64,000 nt of DNA from Lacrimispora indolis DSM 755 (GCF_000526995.1 NZ_AZUI01000001.1:4940001-5004000); one strand, 5' to 3'; counted from the first letter of the stretch, positions 44,090-53,625 are shown. Program-made: numbers and translations. The notes: generated by a model from the sequence alone, not told the origin.

Positions 44090-45092
44090 GACAATCATAG
44101 ACATCCCAGCTGAACACGAGAAAAATGTTTGCGGACAGTTTGACAGTTACTTAAAGAAAATAGAACGGACCCTTCATGTTACCATGATCGGACGGGATGG
44201 GGCCCTTAAGATCATAGGACCGGAACAGATGGTCCAGAAAGCAAAAAGCGTATTTAGTAACCTGATTGAGCTTTCCAAGCGTGGGAATGCCATTACAGAG
44301 CAAAATGTAGATTATGCCCTCTCTCTGTCATTTTCTGAAAACGACAGCCAGATCCTGGAAATCGACAAGGACATTATCTGCAGGACCATCACCGGAAAGC
44401 CGGTAAAGCCCAAGACCCTTGGGCAAAAGCAGTATGTGGATCAGATCAGAAAAAAAATGGTCGTGTTCGGCATCGGGCCTGCCGGAACAGGCAAGACCTA
44501 CCTTGCCATGGCAATGGCCATCCAGGCTTTTAAAAACGGGGAGGTAAACCGGATCATCCTGACCAGGCCTGCCATAGAGGCAGGTGAAAAGCTGGGCTTT
44601 CTTCCAGGAGATTTGCAAAGTAAAATAGATCCTTACTTAAGGCCCTTATATGACGCCCTTTATCAGATCATGGGAGCGGAGAGCTATCTTCACAACGCAG
44701 AAAAAGGCTTGATTGAGGTAGCTCCTCTGGCTTACATGAGAGGCCGTACCCTTGACAATGCCTATATTATCCTTGATGAAGCCCAGAACACCACACCGGC
44801 TCAGATGAAGATGTTCCTCACCAGAATCGGCTTTGGATCAAAGGTGATCGTAACAGGCGACCAGACGCAAAAGGACCTGCCTTCCGGAGCCGCGTCAGGA
44901 CTTGACATGGCAATCCGCATATTAAAGAGAATTGATGACATTGGTTTCTGCCATTTGACCAGCAGCGACGTAGTTCGTCATCCTCTGGTACAGAAGATTG
45001 TACAGGCTTATGATGATTATGAATCAAAGAAAAAGCCGGCTGAACGAAAGGCAAAAGCCATTGGCGGCAGAAAGGCACGTTATGACGATTAA
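44076..45092 (+). CDS. phoH: PhoH-family ATPase
   Basis: A 338-residue PhoH (YlaK/PhoH-like) ATPase, probably acting on RNA with YbeY. An N-terminal KH-like region (residues about 1-110) is followed by GPAGTGKTYLAMAMA near 133, LTRPAIEAGEKLGFLPGD, and the DEAQN Walker B with VTGDQTQKDLP. It overlaps yqfD at the start and ybeY at the end, the usual yqfD-phoH-ybeY order. Confidence 0.95.
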   Translation: MSVIETIIDIPAEHEKNVCGQFDSYLKKIERTLHVTMIGRDGALKIIGPEQMVQKAKSVFSNLIELSKRGNAITEQNVDYALSLSFSENDSQILEIDKDIICRTITGKPVKPKTLGQKQYVDQIRKKMVVFGIGPAGTGKTYLAMAMAIQAFKNGEVNRIILTRPAIEAGEKLGFLPGDLQSKIDPYLRPLYDALYQIMGAESYLHNAEKGLIEVAPLAYMRGRTLDNAYIILDEAQNTTPAQMKMFLTRIGFGSKVIVTGDQTQKDLPSGAASGLDMAIRILKRIDDIGFCHLTSSDVVRHPLVQKIVQAYDDYESKKKPAERKAKAIGGRKARYDD

Positions 45093-45579
45093 TATTGAAT
45101 ATGAGGCGGAAAAAAAGCTGGACATCCCATATGAAGATATTATTAAAAGGGTGGTGGAGGATTCGCTGGATTATGAAAACTGCCCTTATGAAGCTGAGGT
45201 CAATGTACTCATTACCGGCAACGAAGATATCCGCCAGATCAATCAGGAATACCGGAATATAGACAGCCCAACGGATGTCCTTTCCTTTCCGATGGTTGAT
45301 TATGAAAGACCTTCTGATTTTGAGCGTCTGGAAGAGACGGGAGATGACTGCTTTCACCCGGAATCAGGAGAACTTTTGCTGGGAGATATTGTAATATCTG
45401 TAGATAAGATAGAAGAACAGGCAGAAAAATACGGTCATTCCCAAATAAGGGAACTTGCTTTTTTAGTCGCTCACAGCATGCTTCATCTGTGCGGCTATGA
45501 TCACATGGAAGACGAAGAGCGTTTGATCATGGAAAAGAAGCAGGAGGAAATCTTAAGCCTGGGAGGATATACGAGATGA
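45082..45579 (+). CDS. ybeY: Endoribonuclease YbeY
   Basis: A 165-residue metal-dependent endoribonuclease in 16S rRNA maturation and ribosome quality control. The zinc site HSMLHLCGYDH gives the H-x3-H-x5-H ligands near residue 131; STDVLSFP-like NIDSPTDVLSFPM precedes it. ATG 45082 overlaps the phoH end by 11 bases. The usual era and recO genes do not follow here; a lipoprotein gene does. Confidence 0.95.
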   Translation: MTINIEYEAEKKLDIPYEDIIKRVVEDSLDYENCPYEAEVNVLITGNEDIRQINQEYRNIDSPTDVLSFPMVDYERPSDFERLEETGDDCFHPESGELLLGDIVISVDKIEEQAEKYGHSQIRELAFLVAHSMLHLCGYDHMEDEERLIMEKKQEEILSLGGYTR

Positions 45580-46730
45580 TGAAAAGGGTATGGTTAGGGT
45601 TCGCCGGTATCATTGTTTCTGCCGTTTTTTTATTCGGCTGCAGTAAAAAATATGAGGAGGTATGGGTCTCGGAACAATCTGTGGAAACCTCCGGGGCTGG
45701 GGAAACAAAAGAAATCAAGATCAGCAGCACCACAGAAGCGGCCGATGGGCCGGAGGCGAATTCCGGTGAATACTATACCTTTGAAGAGCGCACCGAAAAG
45801 GACGGGAAGATACGAAGCTATCTTACCGGGGAGATGGTCAGCACTGCCATCGGGAACCGGAGGCCGGTGGCAGTCATGATGAGCAATGACAAAGAGGCTC
45901 TTCCCCAATATGGAATCAACCGGGCAGGGGTGGTTTATGAAGCGCCGGCAGAAGGGGGAATGAACCGCTACATGGCTATCATGGAAAATTACGATGATCT
46001 GGACCGGATCGGTTCCGTTAGAAGCTGCCGCACCTACTATACATATTTTGCCCGTGAATTTGATGCTATTTATGCCCACTACGGTCAAAGCACCTTTGCA
46101 AAGCCTTATCTGGCCAATGTGGATAACATCAATGGGCTGGATGCCATCGGCACGGTGGCCTATTTTCGTACCAAGGACCGGAAATCCCCCCATAACGCCT
46201 ATACCAGCGGAGAGCGGTTAAGCAAAGCCATCCTGCAGCTTGGTTACACGGAATCCTATGATACGTCCTACCACGGCCACTACCGCTTTGCAAAAGACGG
46301 CCGTAAGGTGACTCTTGAAGGAGCAAACAGTGTCAGCGATGCTTATAAGGTTTATCCGGGTTATGTGCTCAACAAGCCCTGGTTTGAATATCACGAGGAT
46401 GACGGGCTTTACTACCGGTACCAGTATGGGGCCCCCCACAAGGGAGATGAAGGACAGATCAAGGTTAAGAACATCATCCTGCAGTACTGCCCTTCCGCCC
46501 ATTATGCAACGACAGAGTATCTAAACATCAACGTACAGGATGACTCTTATGGCTGTTACGTGACGGAAGGCCGTTCCATCCCCATAAAGTGGACTAAGGA
46601 AGGAGAGTTCGGCCCAACACATTATTACGACATGGAGAATAACGAGATTATCCTGAACCAGGGAAAAACCTGGGTGTGCATTATTTCCGCACAGGATTCT
46701 CCCAATGTGAAATTATATGGAAAAGAATAG
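45576..46730 (+). CDS. YerB-like DUF3048 lipoprotein
   Basis: A 384-residue secreted lipoprotein: signal peptide with lipobox LFGC (about Cys24), a short Ser/Thr/Glu linker, then the two DUF3048 domains (RRPVAVMMSNDKEALPQYGINRAG; IGSVRSCRTYYTYFAREFDAIYAH; late PIKWTKEGEFGPTHYYD). The family is widespread in Firmicutes and has no firm function. It overlaps ybeY by 4 bases and the flippase gene by 14 bases, so translation is probably coupled. Confidence 0.88.
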   Translation: MMKRVWLGFAGIIVSAVFLFGCSKKYEEVWVSEQSVETSGAGETKEIKISSTTEAADGPEANSGEYYTFEERTEKDGKIRSYLTGEMVSTAIGNRRPVAVMMSNDKEALPQYGINRAGVVYEAPAEGGMNRYMAIMENYDDLDRIGSVRSCRTYYTYFAREFDAIYAHYGQSTFAKPYLANVDNINGLDAIGTVAYFRTKDRKSPHNAYTSGERLSKAILQLGYTESYDTSYHGHYRFAKDGRKVTLEGANSVSDAYKVYPGYVLNKPWFEYHEDDGLYYRYQYGAPHKGDEGQIKVKNIILQYCPSAHYATTEYLNINVQDDSYGCYVTEGRSIPIKWTKEGEFGPTHYYDMENNEIILNQGKTWVCIISAQDSPNVKLYGKE

Positions 46731-48390
46731 GACAAGCAGAAAACCAACAAAGAAGGGAGCCTCCAATTTCCTGATCCAGGGCGTTATCCTTGCGGTGGCA
46801 GGGATCATCGTCCGGGTCATTGGCATGTTTTACCGTATTCCTCTTGCAGATATTTTGGGGAATGAAGGAAACGGTTATTACAGCTCTGCATTTACGATTT
46901 ATTCCCTTCTTCTGATCATATCCTCCTACAGCCTGCCTACGGCGGTGTCCAAGATGATTGCCACCAGGCTGGCCAGAAAGGAATACCGCAACTCCGTCAG
47001 GGTGTTAAAGGTTGCCCTGTTTTACGGAACCGTGGCAGGAGGGCTGGGAGCCGCTGTGCTCTGGTTTGGAGCAGATATATTTGCCAGCCGTTTCTTAAAA
47101 ATGCCTTATACCTTCTATGCCTTAAAAACCCTGGCTCCTACCATCTGGGTGATCGCCTATCTTGGGGTGTTCCGCGGCTATTTCCAGGGAATCGGAACCA
47201 TGCTTCCCACAGCCATATCCCAGGTGCTGGAGCAGATCGTCAATGCGGTCATCAGCGTCTATGCGGCCTCAAGGCTGTTTCAGGCAGGGATTAAGTCCAA
47301 TCTGGTTCATGGGTCCACAGAATACTCCTTTGCCCTTGGAGCGGCGGGAGGGACCATTGGAACAGGGGCAGGGGCTGTGGCTGCCCTGCTGTTTCTCCTG
47401 TTTATTTTATTCAGCTATTTGCCGATCGTAAAAAAGCAGGCAAGAAGGGACAGGACAAGACGCCGGGAATCCTATGGGGAGCTTTCCGGCGCCCTTTTCA
47501 TGACAGTCTTTCCCATAGTATTAAGCAGTGTGGCATATAACATCAGCACGGTTATCGACAACAGCATTTATGGGAACGGTATGACGGCCATGGGAATGGG
47601 AGCTTCGGAGATCGCTTCCAACTGGGGCGTTACAGGGAAGTACCAGCTTCTTTTTAACATTCCGGTGGCAATTGCCAATTCCCTTTCCTCCGCCCTCATC
47701 CCCTCTCTTTCCAGGGCAATGGCAGAAGGGCAGAGGGGGCAGTTAAAAAGCAAGGTCTCCATGGTGATCCGTTTTTCCATGCTCATTGCCATACCGGCTA
47801 CGGTGGGCCTTACTGTTCTGGCAGGGCCCATCTGCAATCTGTTGTTCAGCAGAAATGACAACTCAGCCCTTATTAAGATGATGATATACGGATCCTCGGC
47901 AGTGGTATTTTTCTCTCTTTCCACAGTGACCAACGGAGTGCTCCAGGGAATCAACCGGATGCAGGTTCCCTTAAGAAATGCGGTCATTTCCCTGATCCTC
48001 CACGTGATAATTCTGTGTGTCATGCTTTTTGGATTTAAGATGGGGATCTACAGCGTGGTGTATTCCAACATCCTGTTTGCGTTTACCATGTGTATTTTAA
48101 ACGGGGCTGCGATACGAAGATTTTTAAATTACAGGCAGGAAATGAAGAAAACATTTATTCTTCCAATCCTGGCTTCCGGGGTCATGGGAGCGGCTGCTTA
48201 CGGCACCTATTTCCTGGTGCATTTGACCTTAAAGCGCAATGTGTTTGGTGTACTTTCCGCCATAGCAGTGGCTGTGGTGGTTTATGGGATTCTCCTTTTA
48301 AAACTGCGCTGTGTGGACGAATCGGAGCTTTTAAGCGTGCCGGGAGGGAAGAAGCTGGTGCGCATTGCAAGAAAATTCCATCTTTTGTGA
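46717..48390 (+). CDS. SpoVB/MurJ-like polysaccharide or lipid II flippase
   Basis: A 557-residue MOP-superfamily membrane protein with about 14 hydrophobic segments. Its start (FLIQGVILAVAGIIVRVIGMFYRIPLADILGNEGNGYYSSAF) and NGVLQGINRMQVPLRNA match the SpoVB/YkvU/MurJ group that flips lipid-linked peptidoglycan precursors during spore cortex or wall synthesis. Several paralogues usually exist per genome, so assignment to SpoVB itself is uncertain. Confidence 0.82.
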   Translation: MEKNRTSRKPTKKGASNFLIQGVILAVAGIIVRVIGMFYRIPLADILGNEGNGYYSSAFTIYSLLLIISSYSLPTAVSKMIATRLARKEYRNSVRVLKVALFYGTVAGGLGAAVLWFGADIFASRFLKMPYTFYALKTLAPTIWVIAYLGVFRGYFQGIGTMLPTAISQVLEQIVNAVISVYAASRLFQAGIKSNLVHGSTEYSFALGAAGGTIGTGAGAVAALLFLLFILFSYLPIVKKQARRDRTRRRESYGELSGALFMTVFPIVLSSVAYNISTVIDNSIYGNGMTAMGMGASEIASNWGVTGKYQLLFNIPVAIANSLSSALIPSLSRAMAEGQRGQLKSKVSMVIRFSMLIAIPATVGLTVLAGPICNLLFSRNDNSALIKMMIYGSSAVVFFSLSTVTNGVLQGINRMQVPLRNAVISLILHVIILCVMLFGFKMGIYSVVYSNILFAFTMCILNGAAIRRFLNYRQEMKKTFILPILASGVMGAAAYGTYFLVHLTLKRNVFGVLSAIAVAVVVYGILLLKLRCVDESELLSVPGGKKLVRIARKFHLL

Positions 48391-48444
48391 TTAAAACCCA
48401 GGAAGAAGGCAGATACTATACTTACTTGAAGGAGGTATCATCTC

Positions 48445-48837
48445 ATGAAGAAGTATATGTTCTGCTTTCTTTTGTTCGTAGCGGCATCTGCCATCTGCCT
48501 GGGGATCGGGTTTGCCATTACAAAGGACAGCGTAAGGCCTGAGGAAGCCCTGCCTGGGGCGACCATAGAAACAGAAACTGTGACGGAAGCGCAGATCGTA
48601 ATAAACCAGGAAGAGGAACAGGCCGAGCCGGTAAATGCAACGGGTAAGGAAAAATATTATCTTGTTTCAGAGGACGGATATCTTCTCGTCCTCTACCAGG
48701 ATAAAACAACCATCTGTCTTTATACCCATATGCCCATCACCGATTTCCCTGAGGAAGAACGGGGAAAATTGATGGAAGGTATATGGTTTTCTTCCATGAT
48801 TGAGGTATTTAATTATCTGGAATCCTATACAAGCTAA
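48445..48837 (+). CDS. BofC-like secreted protein
   Basis: A 130-residue protein with an N-terminal signal or anchor (about 4-25), a Glu/Thr-rich linker, and a C-terminal domain (about 68-130) reading KYYLVSEDGYLLVLYQDKTTICLYTHMPITDFPEEERGKLMEG in outline, ending FNYLESYTS. This pattern resembles the BofC C-terminal domain, which in Bacillus restrains SpoIVB signalling between forespore and mother cell. AAGGAGGT precedes the ATG. The similarity is by eye only. Confidence 0.55.
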   Translation: MKKYMFCFLLFVAASAICLGIGFAITKDSVRPEEALPGATIETETVTEAQIVINQEEEQAEPVNATGKEKYYLVSEDGYLLVLYQDKTTICLYTHMPITDFPEEERGKLMEGIWFSSMIEVFNYLESYTS

Positions 48838-48845
48838 AGAAACAC

Positions 48846-48874
48846 TTGAAATAAAGGGACAAACTGGATACAAT
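48846..48874 (+). promoter_or_regulatory. Promoter of the flavoprotein genes
   Basis: TTGAAA (48846-48851), 17 bases, TACAAT (48869-48874), 30 bases before the next start. Confidence 0.7.
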
Positions 48875-48903
48875 AGGTCTGTCTGAGGATACAGGAGGAT
48901 TTT

Positions 48904-50211
48904 ATGAAACAACAGGTAATCATCGTAGGAGCAGGAGCTTCCGGTCTGACAGCGGCGATCCAGGCGGCCAGACAGGGCGCTTCTGTTACCGTTTTAGAAC
49001 ATACAGCCAAGCCGGGAAAAAAACTTCTTTCCACGGGAAATGGAAAATGCAATTTAACCAATCTGATGATCCCTGACGGAGCTTACCGTGGAGGCCGGCC
49101 GGAATTTATAAAAAGGGTGCTGGAAAATATCACTGTGGAACAGACTCTGGAATTTTTCCGGGATCTTGGTCTTGTCCTTACTGACAGGAACGGATATGTT
49201 TATCCAAATTCCGGACAGGCTGCCTCCGTTCTGGAAGCTCTTCTCTTTGAATTGGACCACTTAGGGGTTTCCATAGTTACAGACTGTCAGGTAGAGGAAA
49301 TAAGGAAGGATTTGTCCCTTGTGACTTCCTTGGGAAAGAAGCGGGCAGATGCCGTTATTTTAGCCGCAGGCTCTATGGCGGCTCCTAAAACAGGCTCGGA
49401 TGGAAGCGGTTATGAGCTGGCAAAGGCTCTTGGCCACACCATCGTAAAACCACTGCCTGCCCTGGTACAGCTTAGGTGCAGGGAAAAATGGTACAAGCAG
49501 ATGGCCGGAGTCAGGACAGAGGCCTGCGTGACCCTTAAAATAGATGGAAAAACAGTGGCAGCCGACCGGGGAGAGCTTCAGCTTACGGATTACGGAATTT
49601 CCGGCATTCCGGTCTTCCAGATCAGCCGCTTTGCTGCCAGAGGACTGGATGCCGGCCGGCCGGTGACAGCGGAGCTGGATTTCCTCCCTTCCATGGATTT
49701 TAACCATACCCGGCAGTTTCTTGAGGAACGGGTAAAGCGTTTCAGCTGCCGGCCGGCAGAGGAATTTTTAAACGGCGTATTAAATCATAAGCTGGCTAGG
49801 ATCCTGTTAAAGGAAGCCGATGTGGGAAGCAATGGCATTGTCAAAGATATCAGGCCTGCCCAGATAAAAAAGCTGGCTTCTGTCTTAAAGAAACTGGAAA
49901 CAGAGATCATTGCCGCCAATTCCTTTGATCAGGCCCAGGTGTGCAGCGGTGGCGTTGATACCGGGGAAGTGGATCCGGATACCATGGAATCAAAACTTAT
50001 TAAGGGGCTTTACCTGGCAGGAGAAATCCTTGATGTTGACGGCATTTGCGGAGGCTATAACCTTCAGTGGGCATGGTCTTGCGGCATACTGGCAGGTACT
50101 TGCGCGGGAAGAGGAATGTCCTGCGGACATATGCCCCATAAACCGGGGCGGGTTTTGCCTAAAGAACATGGGCGCAGTGTGGCCCAGGGAAGATGCCACA
50201 GAGGCATCTGA
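48904..50211 (+). CDS. HI0933/YhiN-family flavoprotein (BaiN-like)
   Basis: A 435-residue FAD-dependent oxidoreductase. The dinucleotide motif IIVGAGASGLTAAIQAARQG opens the protein; LLSTGNGKCNLTN near 40, VILAAGSMAAPKTGSDGSGYELA near 150, and GEILDVDGICGGYNLQWAWSCG near 380 are HI0933 hallmarks. Members are annotated as aminoacetone oxidase-like or BaiN; activity here is unknown. The last 30 or so residues, after the natural family end, are encoded by a degenerate copy of the intergenic repeat (50149-50174), suggesting a changed C-terminus. Confidence 0.86.
   Translation: MKQQVIIVGAGASGLTAAIQAARQGASVTVLEHTAKPGKKLLSTGNGKCNLTNLMIPDGAYRGGRPEFIKRVLENITVEQTLEFFRDLGLVLTDRNGYVYPNSGQAASVLEALLFELDHLGVSIVTDCQVEEIRKDLSLVTSLGKKRADAVILAAGSMAAPKTGSDGSGYELAKALGHTIVKPLPALVQLRCREKWYKQMAGVRTEACVTLKIDGKTVAADRGELQLTDYGISGIPVFQISRFAARGLDAGRPVTAELDFLPSMDFNHTRQFLEERVKRFSCRPAEEFLNGVLNHKLARILLKEADVGSNGIVKDIRPAQIKKLASVLKKLETEIIAANSFDQAQVCSGGVDTGEVDPDTMESKLIKGLYLAGEILDVDGICGGYNLQWAWSCGILAGTCAGRGMSCGHMPHKPGRVLPKEHGRSVAQGRCHRGI
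50149..50174. repeat. Degenerate copy of the der/proA intergenic repeat
   Basis: CGGGTTTTGCC followed by TAAAGAACATGGGCG parallels the CGGGTATACCTTTATGCCC plus AAAG..CATGG modules before der and proA. It lies inside the 3' end of the flavoprotein gene. Confidence 0.45.
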
Positions 50212-50244
50212 CCGAGGTCAGAAACAAGAAAAATGAGGAAAACA

Positions 50245-51840
50245 ATGATAAGAATTAATCAATTAAAGCTGCCTGTGGATCATACCCAAGAAGCCTTATG
50301 GGCAAAGGCGGCAAAAGCATTAAAAATTCCGGTAAAGGATATCCGTTCCATTCAAATAATAAAACAGTCTGTTGATGCCAGAAAAAAAGAGGACATCCAT
50401 TTTACTTACTCCATTGACGTGGAGACCGAAAAAGAAGAGTCTGTGGTACATAAAGCGAAGAGCAGAGATATTGGGATATCGGAAAAAAAGGAATATGTGT
50501 TTCCAAAGCCTGGAACGAAAAAAATGACTGACAGGCCGGTGATCATCGGAACCGGACCGGCCGGACTTTTCTGCGGGATCATGCTGGCAAGGCATGGGTA
50601 TCAGCCCCTGCTTCTGGAACGGGGTGAGTCCGTGGAAAAGCGCATGGAGGCTGTGGACTTATTCTGGAAGGGCGGAATGTTAAGGCCTGATTGCAATGTG
50701 CAGTTTGGAGAGGGAGGAGCAGGCACCTTTTCCGACGGAAAGCTGAATACTCTTGTAAAAGATCCTCTTATGAGGAACCGGAAGGTATTGGAGCTTTTCG
50801 TGGAATTCGGGGCAGACCCTTCTATTCTCTATGTAAATAAACCCCATATAGGCACCGATGTTTTAAGCGGCATTGTCAAAGGGATGAGAGAGGAAATCAT
50901 CCGCCTTGGGGGAGAGGTCCGTTTTAACAGCACTGTGACCGATTTTATAATAGAAGATAACAGGCTGCATGGGGTTGTGATCAATGAAAAGGAACGGATC
51001 ATGGCAGAGGTTCTTGTGCTGGCCATCGGGCACAGCGCCAGGGATACCTTTGAAATCCTGAATAAAAGAAAAGTTCCCATGGAAGCAAAAGCCTTTGCAG
51101 TAGGCTTAAGGATCCAGCATCCTCAGGAAAGCATAAACCGTTCTCAGTATGGGACCGGAAGCCACCCTATACTTGGCCCTGCGGATTACAAGCTGACCCA
51201 TCAGTGTACAAAGGGAAGAGGGGTTTATACCTTCTGCATGTGTCCGGGAGGATATGTGGTCAACGCTTCCTCTGAGGAAAAAAGGCTTGCAGTAAACGGA
51301 ATGAGTTATCACAAAAGGGATGGTGTGAATGCCAACAGCGCTTTGATCGTTACCGTAACACCCGAAGACTTTGGAAATACAACCCCTCTTGCCGGTATCG
51401 CTTATCAAAGGCAGTTGGAAGAGGCGGCTTTTTTAAGCTGCAGCGGAAAAATTCCGGTTCAGCTTTACGGGGATTTTAAAAAGAATCAGCCTTCAAAAGA
51501 CTTTGGCAGTGTGGAACCCGCTTTTAAAGGCGCCTGTGGATTTGCCAATATAAGAGAGTTTCTTCCCGAATATTTATCAGAATCTCTCATTGAGGGTGTG
51601 GAGGCCTTTGATCACCGGATCCGTGGCTTTTCCAGGCCCGATGCCATTTTGGCCGGCGTGGAAAGCAGGACTTCTTCCCCGGTCAGGATCCCCAGAGATG
51701 AAGCTTTTGAATGCAGCGTAAAAGGAATCTATCCCTGCGGAGAAGGTGCAGGATATGCGGGGGGGATCACTTCTGCGGCAATGGATGGCCTGAAGGTAGC
51801 GGAAGCCATTGCTACCGGATTTCAAGGGTTTCCTTTATAA
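50245..51840 (+). CDS. FAD-dependent oxidoreductase (COG2509-like)
   Basis: A 531-residue flavoprotein. An N-terminal domain of about 90 residues (IRINQLKLPVDHTQEALWAKAAKAL) resembling a small alpha/beta module precedes the FAD domain, PVIIGTGPAGLFCGIMLARHG. CNVQFGEGGAGTFSDGKLNT and the late YPCGEGAGYAGGITSAAMDGL are diagnostic for this COG2509-type family, whose reaction is unknown. ATG 50245 is preferred because GAGGAAA stands just before it; the ATG at 50233 lacks a good site. It follows another flavoprotein by 33 bases. Confidence 0.86.
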   Translation: MIRINQLKLPVDHTQEALWAKAAKALKIPVKDIRSIQIIKQSVDARKKEDIHFTYSIDVETEKEESVVHKAKSRDIGISEKKEYVFPKPGTKKMTDRPVIIGTGPAGLFCGIMLARHGYQPLLLERGESVEKRMEAVDLFWKGGMLRPDCNVQFGEGGAGTFSDGKLNTLVKDPLMRNRKVLELFVEFGADPSILYVNKPHIGTDVLSGIVKGMREEIIRLGGEVRFNSTVTDFIIEDNRLHGVVINEKERIMAEVLVLAIGHSARDTFEILNKRKVPMEAKAFAVGLRIQHPQESINRSQYGTGSHPILGPADYKLTHQCTKGRGVYTFCMCPGGYVVNASSEEKRLAVNGMSYHKRDGVNANSALIVTVTPEDFGNTTPLAGIAYQRQLEEAAFLSCSGKIPVQLYGDFKKNQPSKDFGSVEPAFKGACGFANIREFLPEYLSESLIEGVEAFDHRIRGFSRPDAILAGVESRTSSPVRIPRDEAFECSVKGIYPCGEGAGYAGGITSAAMDGLKVAEAIATGFQGFPL

Positions 51841-51841
51841 A

Positions 51842-51870
51842 TTGACGAAATCATAAAAATGATGTAAGAT
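51842..51870 (+). promoter_or_regulatory. Promoter of the proB operon
   Basis: TTGACG (51842-51847), 17 bases, TAAGAT (51865-51870), 28 bases before proB. Confidence 0.7.
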
Positions 51871-51898
51871 ATGAAACAAAAAGAATTACAGAAAGCAG

Positions 51899-52774
51899 AT
51901 GATAATGAAGATGAACGTCGAGGAACGAGAGAAACTAAAAGACAAAAAAAGGATTGTAATAAAGATAGGGTCCTCATCCTTAACCCATGCCTACACCGGG
52001 GATCTGAACCTGATGAAAATCGAAAAACTGGTTCGTGTAATCAGTGACTTAAAGGGGCAGGGGAAACAGGTGGTTTTGGTTTCCTCCGGTGCCATCGCAG
52101 CAGGACGCCAGGCTCTGGGACACCATACCAGGCCTGTTACCATATCGGAAAAGCAGGCATTTGCCGCTGTGGGCCAGGCCAGGCTCATGATGGTGTACCA
52201 GAAGCTTTTTGCAGAATACAATCAAATAGCTGCACAAGTCCTGTTAACCAAAAATACTATGGTTAATGACAGCAACCGTTACAATGCCCAGAACACCTTT
52301 GATGAACTTTTAAAACTTGGAACCATCCCCGTTGTCAATGAAAACGATACCGTATCCACCTCCGAAATTCCTCTGGTGGATAATTTCGGCGATAATGACC
52401 GGCTGTCTGCCATTGTAGCCGCTCTAATAGGGGCAGATCTTTTAATATTATTATCGGATATTGACGGCCTGTATTCCGATGACCCAAGACAAAACCCGGA
52501 AGCAGAATTTATCGGACTGGTTAGGGAAATCACTCCCAAGCTTCTGGATATGGGAAAATCCACCTCAGGAAGCGATGTGGGTACCGGAGGCATGGCTGCG
52601 AAGCTGGCTGCCGCCCGTATTGCTACGGACAGCGGCTGCGATATGGTCATTGCCAACGGAGACCAGGTGGAGGCCATCAGTCAGATCGTGGAGGGAGAAG
52701 AAAAGGGAACCCTGTTCCTGGCTCATCCAAACCATGACTTTGACCTGATGGACTATATTAATCACGAGTATTAA
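51899..52774 (+). CDS. proB: Glutamate 5-kinase
   Basis: A 291-residue amino-acid kinase that phosphorylates glutamate in the first step of proline synthesis. It has VIKIGSSSLTH near 22, VLVSSGAIAAG near 62, NENDTVSTSEI, GDNDRLSAIVA and SDIDGLYSDDPR. It lacks the C-terminal PUA domain of the longer enzymes. The start may be ATG 51899, 51905 or 51911; none has a strong ribosome site. proA lies three genes downstream. Confidence 0.93.
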   Translation: MIMKMNVEEREKLKDKKRIVIKIGSSSLTHAYTGDLNLMKIEKLVRVISDLKGQGKQVVLVSSGAIAAGRQALGHHTRPVTISEKQAFAAVGQARLMMVYQKLFAEYNQIAAQVLLTKNTMVNDSNRYNAQNTFDELLKLGTIPVVNENDTVSTSEIPLVDNFGDNDRLSAIVAALIGADLLILLSDIDGLYSDDPRQNPEAEFIGLVREITPKLLDMGKSTSGSDVGTGGMAAKLAAARIATDSGCDMVIANGDQVEAISQIVEGEEKGTLFLAHPNHDFDLMDYINHEY

Positions 52775-52783
52775 GGAGAACTT

Positions 52784-53005
52784 ATGAATCAGGAAAAAAT
52801 CGACCGGATCAATACACTTTATCATAAATCAAAGTCAGTAGGATTAACAGAAAAAGAGGCTGCAGAGCAGGCTGCTTTGCGGAGGGAGTATATTGAAGCC
52901 ATCCGCAATAGTTTACGGGGAAATTTAAACAATATTTCCATTGAGGAGAAAGACGGTACCATAACGGATCTGGGTAAAAAATATGGAAAAGTCGGCGAAG
53001 AATGA
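52784..53005 (+). CDS. DUF896 (YnzC/UPF0291) protein
   Basis: A 73-residue helical protein of the DUF896 family: IDRINTLYHKSKSVGLTEKEAAEQAALRREYIEAIR in outline, then NLNNISIEEKDG. Bacillus YnzC is a small SOS-associated protein; function is unknown. AAGGAG precedes the ATG. It overlaps the next gene by 23 bases and lies between proB and proA, so it is co-transcribed with proline genes. Confidence 0.88.
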   Translation: MNQEKIDRINTLYHKSKSVGLTEKEAAEQAALRREYIEAIRNSLRGNLNNISIEEKDGTITDLGKKYGKVGEE

Positions 53006-53525
53006 TATCAGGATATTCGTAAAAGAGCAGCGTATGGCTTTGGAGACAACAGCCGAGTGCGTTTGGAATGATTCCATCTGCCGGCAGCTTTTAAGCATTG
53101 ATGATATCCTCAGGGCTTTTTGTGTTTACTGCTATGTATCCTTTCGCCGGGAAGCGGGGACCTGGAGGTTCATGGAGAGTTTATTAAAGCAGGGAAAATG
53201 CGTAGCTGTGCCAAAGGTCGTTGGAAGAGACCTGGAATTTTATTCCATTTCCGGAAAAACCGATCTGGAGGAAGGCGTCATGGGAATTATGGAACCAAAG
53301 TCATCCTGTTTAAGAGTTCATGACCCGCAAGCTCCTGTTATTGTTCCCGGAATTGCTTTTGACAGGTACGGAAACCGGATCGGTTATGGAGGCGGATATT
53401 ATGACCGTTTTTTTGAGAGGGAACCAGATCATCCCCGCATTGCCATAGCCTACGGCTTTCAGATCTTTGACCATATTCCGACGGAACCTCATGACAAACG
53501 TGTGGACCGGATTATCACTCCTTAA
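52983..53525 (+). CDS. 5-formyltetrahydrofolate cyclo-ligase
   Basis: A 180-residue enzyme that converts 5-formyl-THF to 5,10-methenyl-THF with ATP. The N-terminal basic segment KNDIRIFVKEQR and the C-terminal VPGIAFDRYGNRIGYGGGYYDRFF loop are family signatures. It overlaps the DUF896 gene by 23 bases. The repeat array begins 18 bases after the stop. Confidence 0.93.
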   Translation: MEKSAKNDIRIFVKEQRMALETTAECVWNDSICRQLLSIDDILRAFCVYCYVSFRREAGTWRFMESLLKQGKCVAVPKVVGRDLEFYSISGKTDLEEGVMGIMEPKSSCLRVHDPQAPVIVPGIAFDRYGNRIGYGGGYYDRFFEREPDHPRIAIAYGFQIFDHIPTEPHDKRVDRIITP

Positions 53526-53542
53526 GGATTAAGGAAATATCC

Positions 53543-53625
53543 TGCCCAAAGTTCATGGACAATAATAAGGAAACACCCTGCGGGTATACCTTTATGCCCA
53601 AAGTTCATGGACAATAATAAGGAAA
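53543..53625. repeat. Direct repeat and modular element upstream of proA
   Basis: Two identical 31-base copies (53543-53573 and 53595-53625), each starting TGCCCAAAGTTCATGG and ending in AATAAGGAAA, with a 52-base period. Between them lies CACCCTG plus CGGGTATACCTTTATGCCC (53581-53599), identical to 11664-11682 upstream of der. No reading frame or promoter is apparent. Confidence 0.85.
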
